A stretch of 64,000 nucleotides of DNA from Sabethes cyaneus (lineage: Eukaryota > Arthropoda > Insecta > Diptera > Culicidae): the NCBI RefSeq assembly GCF_943734655.1, contig NC_071355.1, positions 33,815,464 to 33,879,463 on the forward strand, read 5' to 3'. Below the pieces are notes generated by a model that made no database searches, was not told the DNA's origin, and was given only the letters and a program-made list of their open reading frames with translations. Shown piece by piece: positions 33,493 through 46,101 of this stretch (its first letter is position 1; each line of letters opens with the position of its first letter). Position numbers and translations under genes: made by a program.

Positions 33493-35374
33493 TCTATACC
33501 TATAAAAAAGGATTTCTGTCTGTCTGTCTGTCTGTCCGTATGTTCCTTATAGAATCGAAATTCACTGAACCCATCGGCGTGAAAATTTGCATGTAGAGGT
33601 TTTTGGAGCCAGGAAAGGTTTTAGTGTTGGTTAGAGACCCCTCCCCCCACTAAGAGGGGGGCTCCCATATAAATGAAACACAAATTTCGTCATAACTCGA
33701 GAACTAATCAAGCAAATGGAACAAAATTTGGCATGTGAAAGTTTTCGAGAGCAAGAATATTTTCTATGGCGAATTAGGACACCTCCCAACTTAAAGAGGG
33801 GGGGCTCCTATACAAACGAAGTACAAATTTCCTCATAACTCGAGAACTAATCAAGCAAATAGAACCAAATTTGGCTAGTGGAGGTTTTTGTAGGCAAAAA
33901 TATTTACTATGGTGAATTAGGACACCTCCCCACTTTGAGAGGGGGAGGGGCTTCTACACAAATGAAATACAAATTTCCTCATAATTCGAGAACTAATCAA
34001 CCAAATGGAACCATATTAGGCATGTGGGTGTTTTTGGAGGCAACCAATTTTTCTATGATGAATTAAGCCCTTACCGTTTTAGGAGGGGGGGCTTCTACAC
34101 AAACGAAATGCAAATTTCCTCTTATCTCGAGAATTAATCAATCAAATGGAACCCAATTTGACATGTAAGTGGTTTTAGAGGCAAGATTTTTTTCTATGGT
34201 GAATTGAGACCCCTCTCCTCTTTAGAAAGCGAGTTATGACCCATCTCCGCTTTAAGAGAGTGGGCTTCCATACAAATGAAATGCAAATTTCTTCTTATCT
34301 CGAGAACTAATCAAGCAAATGGAACCAAATTTAGCATGTGGGAGATTTTGGAGTCTTGAATTTATTTTATGATAGTTAGAGACCTCTCACCCCTGTGGTA
34401 GGGGGATATGGACTCTCATACAAATAAAACAGAATTTTTTGCGGAACTCATAAACTAATCGAACTCGAGAAATTCGAGACTCTTCCATAAAACATTAGTC
34501 AATAACAAGACCACAAAAGCTATCTATAGTAACACTAGATCATTCAGGACGAGACGGCCGCGAGTGTCGCCGGCGACCCGCCGTCGGAAGCGCCGGCCAC
34601 TGTGGGGAGGCAACTCCCCGGAGAAATCACTACTGTCTAAGTTTATTTGTTTTCCTAGGTCTACCTGGGTTTCCTGGAACGAGCGACAGCAGGTAAGGAG
34701 AGGATCGCGAAATGGTACTTTCCACAAAATAGTTTTCCGTGAAATGGTACATTCCGCTTAAGGTTTTTCGCAAAATGATATTCGGCGAAATGTTGTACAA
34801 TCATGGCGAATATTACTATCTGCTGTTTGGCTATGCAATGAGGGGACAGGGGAGTTGTTTTCTACTTTATTGTGAGGAAAAATTGCAAATTTGTATATTA
34901 AACTACCCATTCCAGGGGGCATTCCCAATAAGCCTTAACGTAAGCAGCAAATCAGCGTATCTGGCATTTTATACTGCACGTTATTGTATGTTAGCTTTTT
35001 GACTGCATAGGTGTTGTAAATTGGCATCCAAAATTGTATTCAAATTCTTCGTGTCGGTAATTAGCTGTAAATTAGCATTGTCAGCACTATAAGAAGGTTA
35101 TCAGTAAAGTAGTTGTATATTTTGCCAAAATAGCATTTAAGTAGCATTTAAGGCGACTTAAATGCTTATTGGCCTACATTTGAATAGCATTGGTGATGCT
35201 TATTGGTTACCTGGGATGCTTTCATAGTTACGTAACTGGAAAAATGAATCATCTAAGGTTGAACTCCTCAGAAACTTGCAAAACTCGAGATTATGACAAA
35301 GATCATCCGAGATTCATGATTTATGTACAACACAGGTTAATTTGTGGCAATACGAAGTTTGTCGGGTCAGCTAG
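33493..35374 (+). mobile_element. Non-autonomous Helitron with internal diverged tandem repeats
   Basis: It begins TCTATACCTATAAAAAAGG after an A and then (TCTG)n, TATAGAATCG and GGCGTGAAAATTTGC, the usual 5' region of insect Helitrons. It ends GTCGGGTCAGCTAG followed by T (CTAG at 35371-35374), the Helitron 3' signature and A/T insertion site. Inside, 33600-34470 holds at least five diverged copies of a unit of about 150-160 bp (recurring AACTCGAGAACTAATCAA, CAAATGGAACC, AGAGGGGGG). Further in are a GC-rich block (34555-34620), short GAAATGGTAC-type repeats (34703-34790), and a segment near 34912-35215 that may be a separate MITE (AATAAGC inverted ends). No Rep/helicase gene is present. Confidence 0.65.
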
Positions 35375-35375
35375 T

Positions 35376-38300
35376 CTAATATAAAAAGCAGATTTTTACT
35401 GTCTCGGTCATTGTCATTATTCGCACAGTACAAACCAGCGTAACTTTATTCCTTGACAATTCAATGCAAAGGTGTAAAATATTTTGTGTGGTTTCATCAA
35501 TTAATAGGTTAATTCAATCTAGTTTTTGCTTTTAGTGTTCATGAGTTTATTTACCTCTCTAAAAAAGCTGTCCACGTAAACCGAGATATTCGTGGAACTA
35601 TCACAGCTATACCAGACGGCTCACTGGAAAGGGTAAACAAACTTTCCAGTTTCGATACGGATCATCAACAAATTGGTTCGTCAGTTAGGATGAATAGCAT
35701 TGGCGAGATATTTTTTCAATTACAACCAACTGCCAATATGTACCCGTAAGGTATTCCCACACGCAACATTTCGGGCGACGGTTTCATTTTTTATCCACCA
35801 TTCAACGGTATCGAGCTTTACAAAGGTTCCATTTCCCGTGAATGGCGGGGGACATAAAGAGTTGAAGTAAATCCGAGCGAAATAACACCTACGAGGTGTT
35901 CATAAAAAAAGTTTGCTTTATATCAGGGTACCTACCTAACCTACACTCTCGTTCTCGGTGGCGTCAGCTGGTTTTGCAAGCATAGGTACATATCAGCGTC
36001 ACCTGAAAAGCACGTCATTATGATGGTTGAAAAAGCAATTTCCACAACTCACGTGGCCTGCGTCAGCCGGCTGCACGTGTTGCTTAATAGTTGAATTCAT
36101 GCGGTTTGCAGTCATAATATTTATTTAAGTAATTATTCGCTAATGAGTATACTATGCAGCAATCTGTTTTTGTGTGATTTATGTCCACTGTACCGAATAG
36201 GGGGCCAGTTGTGCATAGTTGTTGTTAGGACGCATACACCGTTTGAAGAGGTTGTTGTTTGCAACATCAACATTCCATTTCTCTCAATAAATTAGACACC
36301 TGTGCTGGTTACTGTTTCCGCAATGTTTCCTTCGAAGCTGCGCTCGCCCGACCGACCGGGCAGCTGTGCGCAGCTTGCAAGGAGAGCTGACTTTTTAATC
36401 AATTAGCAAATATTTATTTAATTGTATTCAATTGGAAGCCGATATTCAATTTCAATCGGCTTTACTGGCGGTTATGTGCGATTCGCTTGCCACTCAAGCG
36501 GATTCAATTAGCATTCTGGAAAATCAATTTCCCCGAGCGTTCGACCAGTCAACCCCTTCATGCTGTTTTCCGTATGTTTTCACACGGAACGTACATATGT
36601 ACAAACAAATTTTTGGATCGACACTGATGATGGCATAATTCAGACAAACTTGACTCAAAACTTAATACTTGAAATTGTAGTTTTCGTTTTCTAACTCGAA
36701 ACCATGTCTTTTCACCCACTTTTAACGAGGCTTCTCACCCCACAATCGTTTAGCTGAATCGAATCAAACGAAAAACGCAGACATTCTACTCCATCTTTTC
36801 ATGTTAAATTGACATAACGAATCACGGTGGAAAATGGAGCTGGAGAAGCTCATAAATCAGGTGAACCTTGTAGGTGGTGTGAGATCCGTGTGGTGCTAGG
36901 TTGAATCCCAACCATAAAAAAAAATTCACTTTCAACCGACACAACACGCACCATTCGGTTGTCGCATTACGGCTCGACGAGGATTAGGATTACCTTCGGG
37001 AGAGGTGGGCTTCCCAGGCGAAATCGAATCAGGTGTCGCCCACCCTCGCGCTCGTTGGGAAATGTAAAAGGCATTTTTCCGGTTTTTGGCATGCTTCAAT
37101 CCCCGTCACATACGCAGCTTGAAGCTTAAGACATTTTATTTCGTGATCTTGGAGCGGATTGAAAAGAAACGAAGAAAACAATAACATGTGTTACATTTCA
37201 TTGAAGAAAACGAGTCGAAGCAATTTTCATACCACATTTAAATTTTTATGTTTTTTAAAAACGAAAATTAATTTGATCGACAGTAATCAATAAGCACGCT
37301 GATAAACTGCTAGATGATGCAAGCTTAATTATCATCCATCTTTCGCTTTAACAACGACCCAACATCCCAAACTTGCATGCCATGGTTTTAAATTGGTTCC
37401 CTTGAGGACCAGAGCGTCATCGTCGTCCCAAGGGACAAGCGTCTGCCTTCTGGATGGGCCATCAATAACGGATTTCGGTGTCAGTAGAACCGCCTTTCGA
37501 CGGCGTTATGTCGCATCTGAGACACTGTCAGTGCACAATCTCATTCATCTTCTCCTTATCAAAGGAAGGGCAACGCCACGGCCGGCACTAGCTACCGATA
37601 TGTCCTATAGTTTGCCTCGAAGGAACTTTGTCGAAGGAGTGGACAGCACGTCACTTACGCTGCAGATGAGCGCGTCGCTTTGCCGGACGGACGGATAAAT
37701 GGTTGATTGAACAATGAGACCCGCAGATATGTGTAGGTGTAGGCGGAAGTGAGTGGAATAGGTAAGGTCCTAGGCAGAGGAGACTGATCGATGGATGATT
37801 TATTGACTGGTTTTGCTCCGTTGCTCGAGTCACGGACTCGGTTCGACTTTGCTCACCCCGACAGAAACAGTAAATATTTGTGTTCACCTTACAATCATTG
37901 CATCAACTGGATCCACCGATCCGGCGCGGTGTAGGAGGAAGCAAGGACGTGAAAATTGACATGTATTCTATGCTTATCGTAGTTTATACTAAATTCTGCG
38001 ATGCTCGCATTTCACAACGGGACGAAACCGTGACAAGCGATGAACCAGTCCCAGTATTTGGATATAGATTGCATTTGTAAGTCACTTTAGCAGATGTAAA
38101 TTTTCGATATCAATATTAAACAGAGTGTGATTGATAGTCGGTCACTGATGAATTTATGAGCCCGGTTGAATGTCGGATGGAGCGATCGACCAACAACCCT
38201 TGTTGGCTGGATGTACAATCATTGAATAGAATTTCCTACCCTACAAAGCACGTTTACCTGAACCAATTGAATACTAATCATTCAACCGTCAGTGCATCTC

Positions 38301-38720
38301 GCTGCCGTGTGCAATTCATGAATGGGTTTCATATTAACCGCAAAATTTGACATCGGCGCGGTAACTGTGCCTATTAACGGAGATAAATTATGATTAGTAA
38401 TATAACGTGGTTACGGTGATGCTGTTAATTTGAATACATGACCAACTGTCCGGTTCTCCTCGTACGTATAACGGAGTCTATTTTCGTAATTACATGTGAG
38501 GTATATCAATTATTTTACTAATTAAAATAAATCAACTATAATCTGACAGCGTGCAACCAGTTAACTGCTAAGCTTAGATTGACATATAACATATAACCTT
38601 CATCCCATCCTAAAATTTAACGACACAAGCCAAAATTTCGAGACAACATAAGCAACAATTTCTACTTTTTCTTTTGCTAAATTTATTTGGCAAATTGATT
38701 ACAAATTTTAGATTAATTCC
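35376..38720. other. No gene recognised
   Basis: About 3.3 kb of largely unique DNA. Open frames up to about 101 codons (37393-37698 plus) have no recognisable domain. It may be intronic or intergenic host sequence. Confidence 0.45.
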
Positions 38721-38734
38721 ATGCATTCACATTC

Positions 38735-39250
38735 CTCGGATAGCTGATTCTAGTTTTCTGTTCAGCGTGACTAGCGATCTGGTGATTTCGGATGACATTC
38801 CTTCCATAGTCCTGAAACGCCATCTAAATACTCTTGCATTGCCCTTAGTCAAAATTTTCAACACATCTTTGACGACGGAAGTTTTTCTCGAGTGCTGGAA
38901 GGATTCTTTTGTTTTCTCTCTGCTCAATAAGGGGTTCACACGAACCTTTGCTAATTACCGTGGCATTGCTGTCGTGAGCGCTGCCTCTAAACTATTTGAA
39001 CTAATCGTTCTGGAAGAGTTTCGACCATATAAACCACGAGATAGCCATCTCCAAGTAGCACAAATTGGGTTTCCACGACAATCTGTGTTGACTTGGGTTT
39101 GCTGGCACCTTACTGGCAGATCTATTTTTTTTTTCAAAATCATCGGTGAATACGCTTCATCTTCCTTGGAAATTATTTTACTTGGAATTTCCCCAAGGCA
39201 GCCATTTGGGAACGTTTCTGTTTTCTTCAAATTGTTTAAGATTATAATAT
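38735..39250 (+). pseudogene. Jockey-type LINE reverse transcriptase N-terminal fragment
   Basis: The open frame contains DDIPSIVLKRHLNTLALPLV, FLECWKDSFVFSL and FANYRGIAVVSAASKLFELI, the conserved early RT blocks of Jockey-like LINEs (pattern GPDGIP..ILK, P..WK, NYR.I.L.S..SKLFE). A decayed DSHLQVAQIGF follows, in place of the usual DQHGF. Motif A and beyond are lost. The frame stays open for 193 codons, but the ends are foreign sequence. Relic. Confidence 0.82.
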
Positions 39251-39255
39251 GCTGA

Positions 39256-39634
39256 CCATGGCTTGAAAAGGGATCGCATGTTGACTGTGACTACGTGCAT
39301 GCGTACACTTTCTGCATTCAAAACTGCTCAAAAACGATCATTTTCCTGATTTTAAATGCAGTCAATATGCCGCTTGCAAAGACTGTCACCTACAATTCAT
39401 GTGGTCTCTCAAAAGAAGCCAACAGCCGTTCTCCCACTTTGCGTTCATATTGAAGAATGAAAAGTGCAAACTGTCCGGGAGCACAGGGTGACGTATTTTT
39501 TCGTTTCTCTTTTTCTCCCCGAATTTGCTATCCACAGTAAAAGTTTGTCGCCCGTCGACGGTCCGACGCAAGCAAAATGTTCGTTTGTGTCGGACGGCGT
39601 CCGACCTGCTTTTTCCATGCACATGTAGTGGTTG
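39256..39634. other. No gene seen between two LINE relics
   Basis: Contains a GTCGGACGGCGTCCGAC-like inverted motif near 39555-39612. No coding region is supported. Confidence 0.35.
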
Positions 39635-40700
39635 CTAAAAAATTGACTTCAGCTGGCTACGTAATTCGTAGAAAATTCGATTCGCGGCTGCAATTCGTCG
39701 TTTTATTTCGCGGTTTACATCGTTGTCACATATCACGAGCGTACCAAGCGGTATGAATTTCTCCTTTACTTCAAATCGTTCCCCATGCAGCTCCACCTCG
39801 ACAATAACATCATTTGGACTCCCACGTTCCCTGCCAGCAACCATGTGTACTTCATTTTGGCGATGTTAATGTAAGTCCCAAATTCGCTGCTTCGCATTTA
39901 AAAGGCCTAAAGGTCTATTCCACTGCCCTACGGTTGAATCTAGAAGCAGGTGATATTTCGTGATGATAGTCCCATTTCTTTCCACGTTTGCTCTTCGTAT
40001 TGCACTTTCCAAGGAAATGTTGAATAGTAGGGATTATAAAATGCATCCTCAGTCCATGCAACGTCACGAAAGCGGCTGAGACTGCGGTATCCGCTATTCT
40101 GACGCATGATTTTGATCCATCCAGCGTCACATGAAATAGCGTAATTACTTTCGTCGGAGAGCTATGTTCTGCCATAGCTCACTTCGTTTGACTGAATCGT
40201 ACGTCGCCCTGAAGTCCACAAGTAGATGATGAGGCTGCAAATCGTACTCCCGAAACTCGTCTAGTAACCGACGCAGGGTAAACATCTGATCCGTCGGGAA
40301 GCGACCCTCACGAAAACCAGTTTGGTACTCGCCCACGTAGGACTCCGCTAACGATCTCAGGCTTCAGAGCAGGATACGGGAGAGCACCTTATAGGTAGAA
40401 TTGAGCAATATAATGCCTCGATGGTCTTTATACTCGGGTTGATGTCCTTTTATGAGAATAGGGCAAGTGCGGTCCGACGTTTGCTCCTCTTCTTCTCAGA
40501 TCTTGATCCAGTAGAATGCTGTGTACAGCCGCTCACTCTCCACTTTTAGAAGTTCAGTCGGGATACCGTCCTTTCCATGAGTCTTATCGTTTTTCAGCTT
40601 ACTGACGGCCTTCTAAGCCTCCTGTTCTGTTAGTGGATCCACAGCTTGGCCAGCGCTCACAATTCTTATCCTGTTCTTGCTAATCTCCGTGTTAACTTTC
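39635..40700 (-). pseudogene. RTE-type LINE relic
   Basis: The minus strand reads, with frame breaks: GKDGIPTELLKVESERLY (about 40590-40530), GHQPEYKDHRGIILLNSTYK (about 40450-40390), EYQTGFREGRFPTDQMFTLR, LLVDFRATYDSVKRSELW (motif A), TLDGSKSCVRI, then after loss of the YADD block VAGRERGSPNDV, KFIPLGTLVICDNDVNREIK and RRIAAANRIFYELRSQLKS. This order is that of RTE-like LINE reverse transcriptases. The 5' end abuts the heptamer array at about 40705. Multiple frameshifts; inactive. Confidence 0.85.
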
Positions 40701-40707
40701 CCATTCA

Positions 40708-41988
40708 ACAGAAAACAGAAAACCTAAAACAGAAAAAAGAAAAAAAAACAGGAAACAGAAAACAGAAAACAGAAAACAGAAAACAGAAAACAGAAAACAG
40801 AAAACAGAAAACAGAAAACAGAAAACAGAAAACAGAAAACAGAAAACAGAAAACAGAAAACAGAAAACAGAAAACAGAAAACAGAAAACAGAAAACAGAA
40901 AACAGAAAACAGAAAACAGAAAACAGAAAACAGAAAACAGAAAACAGAAAACAGAAAACAGAAAACAGAAAACAGAAAACAGAAAACAGAAAACAGAAAA
41001 CAGAAAACAGAAAACAGAAAACAGAAAACAGAAAACAGAAAACAGAAAACAGAAAACAGAAAACAGAAAACAGAAAACAGAAAACAGAAAACAGAAAACA
41101 GAAAACAGAAAACAGAAAACAGAAAACAGAAAACAGAAAACAGAAAACAGAAAACAGAAAACAGAAAACAGAAAACAGAAAACAGAAAACAGAAAACAGA
41201 AAACAGAAAACAGAAAACAGAAAACAGAAAACAGAAAACAGAAAACAGAAAACAGAAAACAGAAAACAGAAAACAGAAAAAAGAAAACAGAAAACAGAAA
41301 CAGAAAACAGAAAACAGAAAACAGAAAACAGAAAACAGAAAACAGAAAACAGAAAACAGAAAACAGAAAACAGAAAACAGAAAACAGAAAACAGAAAACA
41401 GAAAACAGAAAACAGAAAACAGAAAACAGAAAACAGAAAACAGAAAACAGAAAACAGAAAACAGAAAACAGAAAACAGAAAACAGAAAACAGAAAACAGA
41501 AAACAGAAAACAGAAAACAGAAAACAGAAAACAGAAAACAGAAAACAGAAAACAGAAAACAGAAAACAGAAAACAGAAAACAGAAAACAGAAAACAGAAA
41601 ACAGAAAACAGAAAACAGAAAACAGAAAACAGAAAACAGAAAACAGAAAACAGAAAACAGAAAACAGAAAACAGAAAACAGAAAACAGAAAACAGAAAAC
41701 AGAAAACAGAAAACAGAAAACAGAAAACAGAAAACAGAAAACAGAAAACAGAAAACAGAAAACAGAAAACAGAAAACAGAAAACAGAAAACAGAAAACAG
41801 AAAACAGAAAACAGAAAACAGAAAACAGAAAACAGAAAACAGAAAACAGAAAACAGAAAACAGAAAACAGAAAACAGAAAACAGAAAACAGAAAACAGAA
41901 AACAGAAAACAGAAAACAGAAAACAGAAAACAGAAAACAGAAAACAGAAAACAGAAAACAGAAAACAGAAAACAGAAAACAGAAAACA
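40708..41988 (+). repeat. (AAAACAG)n heptamer satellite, about 176 units
   Basis: Irregular A/G-rich seed sequence at 40708-40751 passes into near-perfect AAAACAG units from about 40752 to 41987. The only clear defects are near 41275-41300 (one C-to-A change and one unit short by a base). The 3' flank (41989-42090) is again irregular purine-rich sequence. Because the unit is 7 nt and stop-free, both strands show 420-480-codon frames (Glu-Asn-Arg-Lys-Gln-Lys-Thr and Phe-Cys-Phe-Leu-Phe-Ser-Val); these are not genes. Confidence 0.97.
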
Positions 41989-42092
41989 AAAAAATTCAGA
42001 AGAACCGATAACTAGCCAGAGAGATAGAAACACATTAAAAAAACAAAGAGATAGAAAACAAGTACCGAAAAGGGCAGGCAGAGAGTAAAATT

Positions 42093-43785
42093 TATTATTT
42101 ATTGTCGCCAATCAATATTGTAGGCCATTTTGAGAAACACTTAATATTATCTTACGTTCTAGGTTATTAAATTAATGTTAGGAATTATTACTGCGCAGTA
42201 AATTATCAAGTATTGCTTAAGTTTTATTTTGGACATTGTGAAATCAATATTGTTGCAATGTACTTTGTAAACTGCCATCATTTGATTAAAAGGTCCAAAT
42301 TTAGCATAGTTCGTTCTGTAATTATTAATTGCAAATATTTGTCGCTGTCTCAAGTATCTAGTTGGTACATCAATTTTGATAAGATTTCCGTTGAATCGAT
42401 TTTATGCGAAACGATATTGTTTATAAAAGATGCCATTGCAAATTCTCGCCGTTCCTTTAATGTTTGAATATCAATAAGCATGCATCTATCTTTATAAGAC
42501 GGTAACGGAAATTGAGTCCAACCTATCCTACGCAGTGCATATAATAAAAACTGTTTTTGTACTGACTCTATTCTTTCTTCATGTGTGATTGTAAATGGAG
42601 ACCATACTATACTACAATATTCTAATATTGATCTAACGTATGCAACGTATAATGTTTTAATAGTGTATGGGTCCTGAAAGTTATTCAGCTAAAAACGTAG
42701 CAAAAACGTTTAATAAAGCTTAACATGTTATTAGTTCTGTTTATAATTGTATTATAATGATCAATGAACATTAGCTTAGAGTCAAGGATAACCCCTAAAT
42801 CTCTAACACTATCGCACTTTTTCACATTCTGGTCACCTAAGGAAAATTGTCACATCAGGTTTGTTACGTTTTCTACTAAAAGAGCTTAGATAACATTTTT
42901 TGACATTTAGTTGCAGCAAACTTTTGTTACACCATATGTGGAATAGCAGTATCTCATTTTTAAAAGTTTTCATGTCTTCAGCATTTTTTATTTCTATAAA
43001 AAGTTTCATGTCATCGGCGTAAATCAATACTTTGAGCTTCTCAAGGATGAAGGGTAGGTCGTTAACAAACAAAATAAAGAGTAGAGGTCCTAAATGAGAG
43101 CCTTGAGGAACATCTGACTTGGCATTAATAGGGTTTGATTGTTTTCGTCTGAACCTTACAATTAGTTCTCGGTTGGTCAAATATGATTCAAGCCACTTGA
43201 GGAGTTTGGGTTGGATTCCCCGTCTTTTGAAATTTATAAAAAAGCAAAGATATGTCAACGCGATCAAATGCTTTACTAAAATCAGTGTACAAGGCTTCAA
43301 CGTGGTTACCGTTATCCATTGCATCTAGAGAATAACTAATGAATTCGAGTAGATTTGTAGTAGCCGAGCGGCCTTTATAAAAACTATGCTGCGCTGGTGT
43401 TATTCTATTTTTAATTTGGTCAAACATTTTAACAATTACTATTTCCTCAAAAAGTTTCGGAATGCTAGATATAAGTGTTATACCACGATAGTTGCGGATG
43501 TCAGCTTTTTTACCAGTCTTGAAAATAGGCACCAGAAAAGATTTTTTTCGATACTAGTGGAAGAACTCCGGACTCCAATGACATATTGAAAAGCCAATAT
43601 AATGAAGCAGTTAGTTCTGTAGGTAAAGTTTAAACAAAAAACTGGAGGAATTTCATCGGGTCCCGATCCTTTCGCTATATCTAAATGATTTAATGCATTT
43701 GAGATATCGTTCACATTGATTTGATTAACGCTAATGTCATTTAGAAATTCAGGAAAGTAATCAAAGTATTCAAGATCACGTTCTG
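42093..43785 (-). pseudogene. 5'-truncated Jockey/CR1-group LINE with 3' end
   Basis: On the minus strand: SNALNHLDIAKGSGPDEIPP (about 43710-43650), IRNYRGITLISSIPKLFEEI (about 43495-43440), VEALYTDFSKAFDRVD (motif A, about 43300-43250), a frame break, SYLTNRELIVRF, VPQGSHLGPLLFILFVNDLP (motif B), YADDMKLFIEI (motif C, about 43020), then the thumb region (DLGVILDSKLMF, RSILEYCSIVWSPF, ALRRIGWT, RQRQIFAINNYRTNYAKFG). The 3' end has an AATAAATAATAAA-type tail at about 42115-42090. Frameshifted and lacking the endonuclease. Irregular purine tract lies on both sides, so it probably inserted into that tract. Confidence 0.87.
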
Positions 43786-43794
43786 CCTCTGGGT

Positions 43795-44089
43795 AGACCG
43801 GAAGAAGGAGTGACAGAAAAGCAAAAGGACAAAAAAACAGAAAGACCCGAATCCCGACAGAAAGGCGAGAAGTTGAAGGTCTGTAAGACCAAATGGAGAA
43901 AAATGGAAAACGTAGAAACAAAACAAATGACAGACACAAAAATACCGAGATAAAAAGAAACCAAGTAAGAAAGACATAAATAACAACGACAGAATGCTAA
44001 AAGAACTGGGAGAAAACATGACTAAAGCGCAGATAAACAGAAAGATAAGCTATGGATAAATATCCCAGCTAGCACCAACTCGTATATCA
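43795..44089 (+). repeat. Purine tract ending in a conserved terminus
   Basis: A/G-rich irregular sequence (GACAGAAAAGC, AAACAGAAAGACC, GAAAAATGGAAAACG) runs to about 44060 and is followed by CCCAGCT plus AGCACCAACTCGTATATCA (44064-44089). The same terminus follows the purine strand of the 52-kb tract. Confidence 0.7.
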
Positions 44090-44439
44090 ATGTACGAAAA
44101 TTATCGTAAAGTTCGCCGTTGACCCGCCGTCGGAAGTGCGAATCGAACGAGAAGTCAACGATGCCTAGTCACACGCGAAAGAATATGAGAAGCATAGTAT
44201 TCAACGATTACATCGCTCACGCAGCCGTAAAAGAAACAGCTGCCGTTGCTGTGTGCAGACATTCTGCTTTCTACACACTCGCGCACGCACACCCTCACAT
44301 TGTCTTGCTGCGTAGCTTATTCGCGAGTCAAAAAACTCATGAGCAATCAGGTGCCCGTGAAGCTAATGGAGAAATGTGATACAAATTTTGCATTACTTTT
44401 CCTTCGTCATTCTTCGTCATCTTCGCCCTTGATTTTATT

Positions 44440-44672
44440 CATGGGCGGGCGTGCGAACCCTCGCGAGTAATTGGTATCAGCAGCTCGGGCTTCAACGACG
44501 AACAAGAGCAACGACCGTAGCTGTTAGCTAAACACACACTCGCAAAAACTCGTTGCAGTGCATATAAAGAATAAAGTGCATATATGCAATAAAGAAGAGC
44601 GAGGGTCCGAAAGAATGAGTACGCTTCTGTGAGGAATTTAGACCACACGAGTGTGGGCTTTGCAACACCGAT
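44440..44672. repeat. Dispersed repeat family A, copy 2
   Basis: Matches 4119-4360 in the same orientation through CCCTCGCGAGT, GTTAGCTAAACACACACTCG, CAAAAACTCGTTGCAGTGCAT and GACCACACGAGTG. Sequence upstream (44380-44440) also shows loose similarity, so the element may be longer than the boxed region. Confidence 0.7.
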
Positions 44673-44785
44673 CCGATATCAAAACCTGAGTGCTACACTC
44701 CGTTTCAAAACTTAACCTCCTGTTTTTATACAACAGACTTCGCAGCCAACCGATTCTGAAACCTTACTGTTACCGAGTTCCTAAT

Positions 44786-44972
44786 GTTACATTCGTGCTG
44801 GTATTACATTTGGGCTCGTGCTGCATTCGGGCTAGTGTTACATTCGGGTTAGTGTTGCATTTAAGCTAGTGTTACATTCGGGCATGTATTACATTCGGGC
44901 ATGTATTACATTCGGACTTGTGTTATTCGGGCTAGTTGCTTTCGGGCTAGTGGTATTCGGGCTAATGTTATA
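44786..44972. repeat. Minisatellite, about 18-19-bp unit
   Basis: About ten degenerate copies of GTTACATTCGGGCTAGT and variants (GTATTACATTCGGGCATG, GGTATTCGGGCTA). The unit shortens toward the right end. Confidence 0.85.
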
Positions 44973-44989
44973 GAATCGAGTTCTGCATC

Positions 44990-45420
44990 GTCCAGTTAGC
45001 TTCGAGGTTCGCGGCTTGTCTAACAAGCCAGTCGTCAAGCATGTTCGAATCTTGACTGAGCTGTGCCTGCTAGATAGAGTTAGTAGGATCATTGCACTAG
45101 CCCCGTAATTGACCTGTACTCTAACAGCCGGCTGCGAAATCTGTTGATAAAGAAGGATAAATTCTTAGAAGGATGTTCTTAGAAGGATGTTTATGTCCAA
45201 AGCCTAGTTTTGAGGAAGCCAGAAAGGCAGCAAAAACAAAACACACAAGAAAGGCAGACCGAAAGTCATAAAAACAGATTGACAGAGTGAAAATGATACA
45301 ATGATACAGAATTCAGATTGACAGAAAACCACCCAGTTAGCTTCGAGGTATGATACCGATCTAACACGTTGTCGTTCGTTCGAATCTCGCCTGGCTGGTG
45401 TTGCTAAAGTTAGTGCACTA
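44990..45420 (+). mobile_element. SINE family C copy, purine tail, and the head of a second copy
   Basis: Head 1 (44992-45060: TTAGCTTCGAGGTTCGCGG, CTAACAAGCCAGTCGTC, ATGTTCGAATCTTG) and body (CTAGATAGAGTTAGTAGGAT, CCCCGTAATTGACCTGT, GCTGCGAAATCTGTTGAT) match the minus-strand copy at 17.8-18.1 kb. A purine-rich stretch follows (45217-45330), then head 2 (45335-45405: TTAGCTTCGAGGTATGATAC, CGTTCGTTCGAATCTCGCC) and the start of a shortened body ending GTTAGTGCACTAA. Confidence 0.8.
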
Positions 45421-46101
45421 AAAATGATGCATGATTTATAGTACGAAAACGAACATTTGTTTTACGAATTCTTTCGCTGTTTTCTAACACGAAGTATATT
45501 TGTAAAGTTAGTTCTGAATGTTTCGTAGGGGAACTGTGGGTAAGACGAACATCTAATATAATACAGAGAACTTATGATTTACAAAACCTAAATACTGTTT
45601 ACTTCAGTTCAATATATTGTTTTCAAAAGCAGCTAGTGAAATATTTAACAAACAATGTTTTTCAATGTGTATTTTGAGTTTTAAAAATGGTCCTAAAAAG
45701 TGAACTTTTTTAGTGCTGCGGGTGAAATGGACAATGTGTGGGGGTAAGATGGACAGGTATTGTAAATCGCGCCAACAGGAGCATATTATTATTTTTGACC
45801 CTTAACAAATTGAATACATAAAATATGGTGATGTAGCGTGCAAAAAGTGAAGGGGGCAGTCCACCCCCTCCCACCAGTGGCAGCCAATCGAAAATTGTTT
45901 GGCACCGGCAATATGAACAAGCATTCCAAAGTCTATTTCATGCCTGGCTGCTGCTAATTTGTTTGAAGTCCACATTTGTAGGTTAAATTTTCATTTTTAT
46001 GCATAAGATAATACTAAGAAGTAAAATCAACAATTTTATTATAATATGTTCACTGACCATCTTACCCACACTAGCAGCTGTCAATTTCACCCCATCATTA
46101 T

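Noticed and set aside
40708..41988. CRISPR-like array
   Set aside because: There are no unique spacers between repeats and the genome is eukaryotic; it is a simple satellite.
40646..42111. Frames of 420-480 codons on both strands
   Set aside because: A stop-free 7-nt repeat opens both strands; no conserved non-repeat domain.
42833..43324. Single 163-codon ORF as a distinct gene
   Set aside because: Its first 30 residues are out of frame relative to the LINE; the remainder is RT motif B and C of the truncated LINE.
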